Positions 6,490 through 12,366 of a stretch of 13,720 nucleotides of DNA are shown here, piece after piece; position 1 is the stretch's first letter; each line of letters starts with the position of its first letter. The position numbers and the translations under genes are program-made. The DNA comes from Geobacter sp. UBA1603. GTDB lineage: Bacteria; Desulfobacterota; Desulfuromonadia; Geobacterales; Pseudopelobacteraceae. Under the pieces are notes generated by a model that searched no databases, was not told the origin of the DNA, and saw nothing but the letters and a program-made list of their open reading frames with translations. The stretch covers positions 16,907 through 30,626 of the forward strand of contig DCNF01000037.1 of assembly GCA_002322035.1 (NCBI GenBank), written 5' to 3'.

Positions 6490-7665
6490 ATGATCGAGAC
6501 GCCTCAGGTTGAAACGTGGTTTGCGCCGGCCGGTCGGGAAAATCAGCGGAATTTGGAGGAATTGGCCGAGTTTTGTCTGCATAATCCGATCACCCAGGTC
6601 CTGCTTGAATCCGTGGACGGTTTTGTGCTGATTCTGAACCGGCAGCGGCAGATACTGGCCGCCAACCCGAATGTCCTCAAAGCGCTTAACGTCCAGAATG
6701 CCGATTGCCTGCTCGGCCTTCGGCCGGGAGAGGTATTTAACTGCATTTACCACGATTCCGGTCCTGACGGCTGCGGTACATCCCGGACCTGCTCCACATG
6801 CGGGGCGGTAATTGCTATGGTAACGTCCCAGCAGGATTGCAAGTCTGCGGTAAATGAGTGCCTGCTTTCAGTGGAACGCGATGGCCGGGTTGAGGCCCAT
6901 GAGTTCAGTGTCCGCTCTACTCCGATCACAATCGGCGATAACCCTCTGCTGGTGTTTGTGTTACACGATATCAGTGCCAGCAAGCGCCGCGATGTGCTCG
7001 AGAATGTATTTATCCATGACTTGTTGAATCTGATTACCGGTTTGCAAGGATGGAGTGACGTGCTCCGGATGAGGCCGGCCGATGCGGTGAATATCGCCGA
7101 GAAAATTGTCGGCATATCCAACCATCTTACCCAGGAGGTCCAGAACCAGCGCCTCTTAATGCAAGCAGAGCGGGGCGAGTTGAAGGTTGATATGACCCCG
7201 GTAGCAGTCAACGTCGTGCTGCAGGGTATCAATACATTTTTTGCCGGTTATCCGGCGAACCGCTTACAGCGCCTTGAGATTATTCCGCCTGAACAGCCGG
7301 TGGTAATAGACACCTGCCTGCCTCTTCTGACCAGAGTAATCGCAAATATGGTAAAAAACGCCCTTGAGGCTACCAGCGCCGCCGACCGGGTGAGGGTATG
7401 GTTTGAGTGCCGTGGCGGGTGCCCCGCGTTTGCTGTTCATAACCCCGGTCAAATACCTGATGCCGTCGCCCTTCAGATTTTCCGGCGTTCTTTCAGTACC
7501 AAAAGTAAAAACGGCCGCGGCCTGGGCACCTACAGCATGAAACTCTTTGGCGAGCAGTACCTGGGCGGAACCGTATCATTCAGAACCGATCCGGTTGTCG
7601 GTACCGAATTTTCAATCGTTCTGCCGCCTCAATCCTCGAAAACCGACTTGTTCGGCACCTGCTGA
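6490..7665 (+). CDS. Orphan PAS-domain sensor histidine kinase with Cys-rich PAS
   Basis: Soluble two-component sensor kinase, 391 residues from ATG 6490 (GGGAG at 6476-6480, 9 nt away). No membrane segment is seen. A PAS domain at about 35-165 contains the cluster C85-x2-H88-x6-C95-x5-C101-x2-C104, ending GCGTSRTCSTCGAV, which could bind a metal or act as a redox switch. The phosphoacceptor helix is NVFIHDLLNLITG, with His176. The ATPase domain has an N-box VIANMVKNALEAT (283-295). Its D-box has Asn318 in VHNPGQIP where most kinases have Asp. The G-box GRGLGTYSMKLFGEQYLGG (342-360) follows. This VHNPG/GLGTYS type is one I know as frequent in Deltaproteobacteria. No response regulator is adjacent, so its partner is elsewhere. 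Its signal is unknown; the redox-gene neighbourhood fits a redox cue but does not prove it. Confidence 0.87.
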   Translation: MIETPQVETWFAPAGRENQRNLEELAEFCLHNPITQVLLESVDGFVLILNRQRQILAANPNVLKALNVQNADCLLGLRPGEVFNCIYHDSGPDGCGTSRTCSTCGAVIAMVTSQQDCKSAVNECLLSVERDGRVEAHEFSVRSTPITIGDNPLLVFVLHDISASKRRDVLENVFIHDLLNLITGLQGWSDVLRMRPADAVNIAEKIVGISNHLTQEVQNQRLLMQAERGELKVDMTPVAVNVVLQGINTFFAGYPANRLQRLEIIPPEQPVVIDTCLPLLTRVIANMVKNALEATSAADRVRVWFECRGGCPAFAVHNPGQIPDAVALQIFRRSFSTKSKNGRGLGTYSMKLFGEQYLGGTVSFRTDPVVGTEFSIVLPPQSSKTDLFGTC

Positions 7666-7670
7666 ACCGA

Positions 7671-8309
7671 TTATTTCTTCAGCGTCTTGTCTCCCGGTTT
7701 CCAGTTAAGAGGGCAAAGTTCCTCGGTCTGCAGGGCCTTAAGTACCCGCAAGGTTTCTTCGACGCTTCTTCCGACTTTGTCACTGTGAACAACCGTATGC
7801 TGAATGACGCCCTGCGGATCAATGATGAAAAGGCCGCGGCGGGCGGCGCTGCTGACGTGATCGAGCACACCGTAGTCACGGGCGGTTTTTTTGCTGAAAT
7901 CGGAGAGCAGCGGGTAGCCAAGCTTCTCGAGAGCGCCGCTCTTGATCCATGCCAGATGGGAGTATTTACTGTCGACCGAGACTGCCAGTACCTCGGTATT
8001 GATCGCCTTGAATTCGGCCAGCGCCCGATTAAACCCTTTGATTTCTGTCGGGCAGACAAACGTGAAGTCACCGGGGTAGAAGAACAGAACCACCCATTTG
8101 CCACGGTAATCGGACAGTGAGATTTTTTTGACTTCCTGGTCGACCACCCCGTCAAGCGCAAAGTCAGGTGCCCTGGCGCCCAGATCGGCGCGGGGCGAGG
8201 CGGGTTGGTTGCCGGGAATAATGTCGAGGTGGCTGGATGCCAGGACCGGTATGGCTGTCGAGAAGACGAGAGTCGCGCATGCCGCAAGAATATGCCAGCT
8301 GATCTTCAT
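7671..8309 (-). CDS. Exported AhpC-type 2-Cys peroxiredoxin
   Basis: Typical 2-Cys peroxiredoxin (Prx1/AhpC class), 212 residues, reducing peroxides. An N-terminal Sec signal (charged MKISWH, hydrophobic core 7-22, cleavage after VLA near residue 24) makes it periplasmic, which is uncommon for this class. Peroxidatic Cys86 lies in FYPGDFTFVCPTEI and resolving Cys199 in EELCPLNWKPG. The WVVLFFYPG strand and RGLFIIDPQG segment are standard. The C-terminus stops soon after (GDKTLKK) and lacks the YF tail linked to over-oxidation sensitivity, so the enzyme is expected to be robust. The start has AGGGAGG upstream. It converges on the kinase gene with a 5-bp gap and diverges from the cyclophilin gene. 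What reduces it in the periplasm is not shown by the sequence. Confidence 0.9.
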   Translation of the reverse strand: MKISWHILAACATLVFSTAIPVLASSHLDIIPGNQPASPRADLGARAPDFALDGVVDQEVKKISLSDYRGKWVVLFFYPGDFTFVCPTEIKGFNRALAEFKAINTEVLAVSVDSKYSHLAWIKSGALEKLGYPLLSDFSKKTARDYGVLDHVSSAARRGLFIIDPQGVIQHTVVHSDKVGRSVEETLRVLKALQTEELCPLNWKPGDKTLKK

Positions 8310-8351
8310 GAATGGACCTCCCTGATATTAACAATTCTGATGCCAGAACAG

Positions 8352-8378
8352 CTTATCCCAGCGGTTCCGGTTTGACAA
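8352..8378 (-). promoter_or_regulatory. Possible promoter of the exported peroxiredoxin gene
   Basis: On the minus strand TTGTCA (8373-8378) and GATAAG (8352-8357) are 15 bp apart. The spacing is short and the -10 box matches at four of six positions. Its -35 box overlaps that of the divergent cyclophilin promoter. Confidence 0.3.
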
Positions 8379-8401
8379 CCGCTTAAAATTAAGTTTAATT
8401 T
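8372..8401 (+). promoter_or_regulatory. Promoter of the cyclophilin-ferritin unit with overlapping palindrome
   Basis: TTGACA (8372-8377), a 16-bp spacer and TTTAAT (8394-8399): one perfect and one five-of-six match. The start is near 8407. A perfect palindrome of 7-bp arms, AAATTAA-GT-TTAATTT (8386-8401), covers the -10 box and could be an operator. AGGAGG (8471-8476) serves the first gene. Confidence 0.6.
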
Positions 8402-8483
8402 GTCACCGGTATGTGCTATATAAACCACTTCTGTAAAGGGTGTGCCTGAACAGGTTGCACAAATATACTCAGGAGGATGCACG

Positions 8484-9005
8484 ATGTCCGACCAGAACCC
8501 GCAGGTCCTGCTGGAAACATCAAAAGGCGCGATTACGATCGAGCTTTTCAGGGAAAAAGCTCCGATAACCGTTAAAAATTTCCTCTCCTACGTCAAGGAA
8601 GGCCACTATGACGGTCTTATCTTTCATCGCGTCATCAAGGATTTTATGATCCAGGGGGGCGGAATGAACGAAAACCTGGAGCCAAAGAAAACAAAGTTTG
8701 CAATCAAAAACGAAGCGGCCAACGGCCTCTCCAACAAGCGCGGCACCTTGGCAATGGCCCGCACCGCCGTCGTTGACTCGGCCACCTGCCAGTTCTTCAT
8801 CAATACGGTCGATAACCCGTTTCTGGATCATGCCGGCAAACAGCCCGACCGTTTCGGCTACTGTGTGTTCGGGCAGGTTCTGCAAGGGTTGGAGATCGTC
8901 GATGAGATCCGTGCCGTCAAAACCGGCAATAAAAACGGCCATGGCGATGTCCCGCTGGAGCCGGTATTCATAACATCAGCCCGGCTGATCGAGCAGGAGG
9001 CGTAA
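8484..9005 (+). CDS. Cyclophilin-type peptidyl-prolyl cis-trans isomerase
   Basis: Protein-folding helper that isomerises X-Pro bonds, 173 residues and cytoplasmic (no signal peptide), comparable to PpiB. The start MSDQNPQV follows AGGAGG at 7 nt; an in-frame ATG at 8442 lacks a ribosome site. The catalytic segment FHRVIKDFMIQGG (47-59) holds Arg49, Phe53 and Gln57. MARTA (91-95) and CQFFIN (102-107) follow, with Cys102 where Ser is usual. The FGYCVFGQV strand (124-132) and a C-terminal VFITSARLIE end the domain. The gene is cotranscribed with the ferritin-like gene two bases downstream, whose AGGAGG lies inside this gene's last codons. That coupling is odd for a folding enzyme and suggests joint expression. 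Confidence 0.93.
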   Translation: MSDQNPQVLLETSKGAITIELFREKAPITVKNFLSYVKEGHYDGLIFHRVIKDFMIQGGGMNENLEPKKTKFAIKNEAANGLSNKRGTLAMARTAVVDSATCQFFINTVDNPFLDHAGKQPDRFGYCVFGQVLQGLEIVDEIRAVKTGNKNGHGDVPLEPVFITSARLIEQEA

Positions 9006-9007
9006 TC

Positions 9008-9481
9008 ATGAGTGACAACCAGGTCTGTTATACCTTTGATGCAGCGGTTGAGATGGCCATCCAGATGGAAAACGAAGGTTTTCGCAACTATCTTGCGGCG
9101 ATTCGCCAGGTAACCGACAAGGGTGCCAAAGAAATTCTGCGTGAAAATGCTCTGGATGAACTGAACCATAAGCTTCAGTTGGAAAAAGCCCTGCTTGAGG
9201 GACGGATGGAGAGCGGTGGTAATCTTGATCAGCCGATCCCGACCATGCATCTGGATTATGTCTTTAAAAAACAGGAGCTCGGCCCGGAATCTGGAGTACG
9301 CGAGGCACTGTTGTACGCCATCCACCTGGAGAAGGGGGCGGTCGATTACTATGGCAAGGTTGCACATGGCTGTGCCGGGGCCCCGATGGGGATGCTCTTC
9401 CAGCAGCTGCTGAAAGAGGAGTCACGCCATCTTCAGGCGCTTGAGGATATGTACGAACGGCATTTCATGACCGAGAACTGA
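9008..9481 (+). CDS. Second erythrin-type ferritin-like diiron protein
   Basis: 157-residue four-helix protein of the same superfamily as the one at 4462-4917, but clearly diverged from it. Ligand candidates pair in the same order: Glu21/Glu23 in IQMENEGFRNY, Glu51-x-x-His54 (ELNH), Glu108 in HLEKGAVDYY, and Glu138-x-x-His141 (ESRH). The rubredoxin domain is missing, as is any signal peptide. Likely roles are peroxide reduction or iron handling in the cytoplasm; the family is mixed, so this is inference. An inserted loop, about 67-95, separates the halves. The start, two bases after the cyclophilin stop, uses the ribosome site inside that gene. A strong terminator follows 37 bp after the stop. 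Confidence 0.8.
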   Translation: MSDNQVCYTFDAAVEMAIQMENEGFRNYLAAIRQVTDKGAKEILRENALDELNHKLQLEKALLEGRMESGGNLDQPIPTMHLDYVFKKQELGPESGVREALLYAIHLEKGAVDYYGKVAHGCAGAPMGMLFQQLLKEESRHLQALEDMYERHFMTEN

Positions 9482-9518
9482 CCGGACACAAGCCAGTCAC
9501 AAACTGCTTCCGGAGAGG

Positions 9519-9570
9519 GCCGGATCACCGCACCGTCACACATTGACGGTCAGGGTGGTCCGGCTTTTTT
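9519..9570 (+). terminator. Strong rho-independent terminator of the cyclophilin-ferritin unit
   Basis: An 11-bp outer stem (9519-9529 with 9554-9564, one G-U pair) encloses an inner perfect stem ACCGTCA/TGACGGT (9532-9538 with 9544-9550) with loop CACAT. TTTTTT (9565-9570) follows directly. The 121 bp from here to the next gene hold a GCCGGC inverted repeat but no convincing promoter. Confidence 0.9.
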
Positions 9571-9691
9571 GCTGCCCGCCGGCATTGCCCTGCCGGCTGC
9601 CTTGCAGGTGCTTGCAAAATTGCTCGATCATCGGTACTCTTGAAGTCAGGCACGTTGAAAACATTGCCGTTCCGGCCCTTGAGGCGCTCCC

Positions 9692-11011
9692 ATGATATTA
9701 CCCACAGCTCCCCGTCTTTCACTGACCCAGAAGATGATTGTAAGCTTTGCCATCAGTGGCCTCTCCCTGCTGGCGGCGCTTTTGTATTCGATTGCCGGCA
9801 TGGGAACCATGCACCGGGTGCAGAAGGACATCGCCCATACGGATCTGGCAGCGGCAACGACGATCATGTCGCTTCAGGAGATATTCCATGCCCAGGAACG
9901 GCTGCTGGGGCGCTACCAGATTTTGAAACAGCAGGAGTTCCATGCGCTGTTTCAGCGCAACAGGGATGAGTTCGATGCTGGAATGAAGCACCTGCGGCAG
10001 TCGGTTCCCGGGCCGTCAACGACTCAACTGGCAGCGGCGTACGAACAGTTTGCAGAGGTGGCGGATGCCGTTTTCAGAAGCGCAGATCCGTCGCCCGCCG
10101 CTGTGAGAGGGCGCGTGGATCAGCTTGATGCCGCATTCGAAGCCTTCAGGGCTGCGCAACGGACTTCCCTTGAGCGAAAGCTGAAGGAGTCTGACCGGAG
10201 GGAGTCCCGGACACTGTTCATCTCAACCGTGCTTGCCATGGGGGGTGTTGCCAGTGCCTTTCTGATCGCCGTCTGGATGACTTACTCCTTTGCCTCTTCG
10301 ATCAACAAACTGCAGAGGGCCACCCACCGGATTGCCGAGGGGGATTTCGACCACACGACCGGCATTCCCCCGGGGGATGAAATCGGTTCGCTGGCCCAGG
10401 ATTTCTCGCGCATGGCAGAACGGTTAAAGGAACTGGAGCAAATCAGCCTTGATGCCAGTCCGCTGACACGACTGCCGGGCAACATTGCCATTGAGCGCTC
10501 TTTGAACCGCCGGCTGCGTGAGCGGATTGACTTTGTGATGTGCTATATGGATCTTGATAACTTCAAGTCTTATAATGACCGTTATGGATATATCAAGGCC
10601 AGTGACCTGCTCAAGGAGACTGCCCGATTGATCCATGACGTCATCCTAAAGATCAACGACCCGGAAGCATTTGTTGGGCACATCGGTGGAGACGATTTTG
10701 TGGCGATTGTAAGTGCCGACAGGGCTGAAGCCGCCTGTCGTCTGATCATAGAAGAGTTTGATGCCATGATTCCCGCATATTATTCAGATGAGGACCGTAC
10801 AGCGGGCGCCATCAGCGGTGTGGACCGCTACGGAGTTCCGCGCTCCTTTCCGCTGGTTTCAATCTCGATCGCCGCACTGGTCTGTCATTCCGGAGAATAT
10901 GGCAGTGCTGCCGAAATAGCGACCGCAGCGGCCGAGGTCAAAGACCATGTCAAGGGATCCAGCGGCAGCAACTACATCATAATTCAGGGGGCCCGGATTT
11001 ATGAGGCATGA
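9692..11011 (+). CDS. Membrane HAMP-GGDEF nucleotide cyclase with Ser at the guanine-specificity position
   Basis: 439-residue inner-membrane signalling protein. A first membrane helix (about 15-37) is followed by a periplasmic helical sensor region (38-173), a second helix (174-200), HAMP (about 200-252) and a GGDEF domain (255-439). The catalytic turn is GGDDF (332-336), an active-type variant, and metal-binding Asp287 is present in YMDLDNF. Asn295 of YNDRYG matches the guanine-contacting Asn of PleD. The residue aligned with PleD Asp344 (normally G-D) is Ser304 in YIKASDLL. Ser here is described for Hypr GGDEF enzymes, such as Geobacter GacA, which make 3',3'-cGAMP. The RxxD inhibitory site is absent. 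The start has a modest GAGG site at 7 nt. The gene overlaps the next, a lipoprotein gene, by 11 bp. Product (c-di-GMP or cGAMP) and signal are unknown. Confidence 0.85.
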   Translation: MILPTAPRLSLTQKMIVSFAISGLSLLAALLYSIAGMGTMHRVQKDIAHTDLAAATTIMSLQEIFHAQERLLGRYQILKQQEFHALFQRNRDEFDAGMKHLRQSVPGPSTTQLAAAYEQFAEVADAVFRSADPSPAAVRGRVDQLDAAFEAFRAAQRTSLERKLKESDRRESRTLFISTVLAMGGVASAFLIAVWMTYSFASSINKLQRATHRIAEGDFDHTTGIPPGDEIGSLAQDFSRMAERLKELEQISLDASPLTRLPGNIAIERSLNRRLRERIDFVMCYMDLDNFKSYNDRYGYIKASDLLKETARLIHDVILKINDPEAFVGHIGGDDFVAIVSADRAEAACRLIIEEFDAMIPAYYSDEDRTAGAISGVDRYGVPRSFPLVSISIAALVCHSGEYGSAAEIATAAAEVKDHVKGSSGSNYIIIQGARIYEA

Positions 11012-11522
11012 ACCGATTGCAGCCGGCCTGCTGGCGATCATCATCTTGAGCTCTGCAGGCTGCTCAACATGGGACGCCTGGCGTTTCCGACTCGCGGGCA
11101 CCGCTTCAAACCAGGCCAAACTTGAACAGGCTGTCGGTCGGCTCGCTTCGGGGAGTGAGCAACAGGCCCGCGAACTGCTGGAACAGGTTATAAACACATT
11201 GCCCGAGCCGGGGGTTACCGATGAAGCCCTGTTCCGGCTGGCCCTGCTTAATCTGCGGGATGAAAACAGCCGCAGTATCCTGCGGGCCCAGTCACTACTC
11301 GAGCGATTGTCAGCAGAGTATCCGGCCAGTATCTGGACAAAACAGTCCGCACAACTCCTGACTCATCTGGCCGAAGTCAGGTTATTACGCAACCGGCTGC
11401 GCGATCTCAAGAATTTGAAAGAGCAGAATATCTCCCTTAGCCGGAATAATCGGGAGTTGCGCCAGAGCCTGGAACGTCTGAAGCAGCTCGATTTAGAGCT
11501 TGAACAAAAGCTTAAACGGTAA
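11001..11522 (+). CDS. Coiled-coil lipoprotein of unknown function
   Basis: 173 residues beginning MRHEPIAAG, with a hydrophobic signal and lipobox SSAG-Cys21, so a lipid-anchored periplasmic protein. The middle (about 38-120) is helical with tetratricopeptide-like character (LEQAVGRLASGSEQQARELLEQVI, then DEALFRLALLNL and AQSLLERLSAEYPAS). The final 50 residues form a strongly charged coiled coil (RLRDLKNLKEQN to LELEQKLKR). This resembles the repeat-plus-coiled-coil lipoproteins found beside membrane signalling genes, but I cannot name a family. It overlaps the GGDEF gene by 11 bp, implying translational coupling. A partner role with that sensor is inference. Its stop is directly followed by the integrase scar, so its natural downstream context may have been disturbed. 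Confidence 0.75.
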   Translation: MRHEPIAAGLLAIIILSSAGCSTWDAWRFRLAGTASNQAKLEQAVGRLASGSEQQARELLEQVINTLPEPGVTDEALFRLALLNLRDENSRSILRAQSLLERLSAEYPASIWTKQSAQLLTHLAEVRLLRNRLRDLKNLKEQNISLSRNNRELRQSLERLKQLDLELEQKLKR

Positions 11523-11523
11523 G

Positions 11524-12237
11524 GGAGGACTCACGGTATCTGCCCTTGGGATTGCCGTAGTCGAACACAGCCTTGAACCACGCCGGGAGGCTGTCGGCTG
11601 TCAAACATGTTGTGCGCCTGGTCCTGTTTTGCTAATCGCGACCCTTTATTTCCCGGACGGCCTCTACCGGATTAAACCGGAGCACATCCGGATACAGGGC
11701 AATCCCGAATCGTTAGAGGCCGCGCAACAGCTTGATGGCGTTATGGGCCTGCACCTTGCCGTTGTTCTTTTCCATACTAGTGAGCCGGTCAAGAGCCATG
11801 GTGCCGGTGATTGTGTCCGCCGGTAGTGGCTGCCAGTCCTTGAAATGGTTGTTCATCCAGGAGTCGCACTGGTACTTTGTAGAGCCGGCAAACGGTGATT
11901 TCCTGCTGTTTATGTATTGACGGTACAGATCTTTGACAGTTATTATTTTATACTTATGCTGATGCTTCAGGTGCGGATTTTCGCCTATGTCCAAGCGGCG
12001 CAGATAGTCCTTTGCCGTGTTTCTGGCCTGCTCCGGCGTGAATACCCCGTATTGATCGATTGGAACGAAAGGCTTTTTGCCGCTGCCGCGCAATGTGGAT
12101 CTAACGAAAAAGATAAGCGCCCCAGCCGTGGCGCGAACCCCAAAACCGGATAACTCGGTATCGTAATAATCGACCTGGCCGCTTTCCGGTTTGATGATCT
12201 CTTTCATGTTCGCCTTCGTGATCTTCATCCGTAGCAT
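11524..12237 (-). pseudogene. Decayed tyrosine recombinase (phage/island integrase), catalytic domain lost
   Basis: From ATG 12237 (GGAG at 6 nt; alternative ATG 12228), 174 residues read as the N-terminal half of an island-type tyrosine integrase. An arm-binding domain (DYYDTELSGFGVRATAGAL, GVFTPEQARNTAKDYL, GENPHL) is followed by a SAM-like core-binding domain (VKDLYRQYINSRKSPFAGSTKYQ). The frame then meets TAA at 11713-11715. Yet the same frame continues with integrase-like sequence: RFGIALYPDVLRFNPVEAV, a TAG at 11632-11634, then QNRTRRTTCLTADSLPAWF. So the gene carries two in-frame nonsense changes. The remnant ends near the lipoprotein stop, before the Arg-His-x-x-Arg-Tyr catalytic core, which is absent here. 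It is inactive as a recombinase. It is a scar of a mobile element between the lipoprotein gene and smc; no tRNA or attachment core is visible. Confidence 0.85.
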
Positions 12238-12250
12238 AACGTTCTCCGTA

Positions 12251-12289
12251 GTGGCAAAAACAGTGGCGTGATAGTGGCAGGCATGTGGC
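12251..12289. repeat. Four helically phased GTGGC repeats upstream of the integrase remnant
   Basis: GTGGC occurs at 12251, 12263, 12274 and 12285, spaced 12, 11 and 11 bp, three of them within AGTGGC. About one helical turn apart, all face one side of the DNA, just upstream of the integrase start. They resemble integrase arm-type or regulator binding sites. The rest of 12290-12366 is AT-rich with no convincing promoter. Confidence 0.55.
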
Positions 12290-12366
12290 AACAAAAATAA
12301 TATTACATCACACGACAAACAACATGCATTTCGATACAGCAGTATGTTAGCTATCACCATCACCCC

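Noticed and set aside
7640..7680. Terminator between the convergent kinase and peroxiredoxin genes
   Set aside because: Only a four-base GTTC/GAAC pairing is present, with no T-tract; the five-base gap suggests overlapping transcript ends instead.
9648..9668. GGCACG...TTGC resembling a sigma-54 promoter before the GGDEF gene
   Set aside because: The GG and GC elements are 17 bp apart rather than the required 12.
11512..12366. Attachment site or tRNA beside the integrase remnant
   Set aside because: No cloverleaf sequence and no flanking direct repeat was found by eye.
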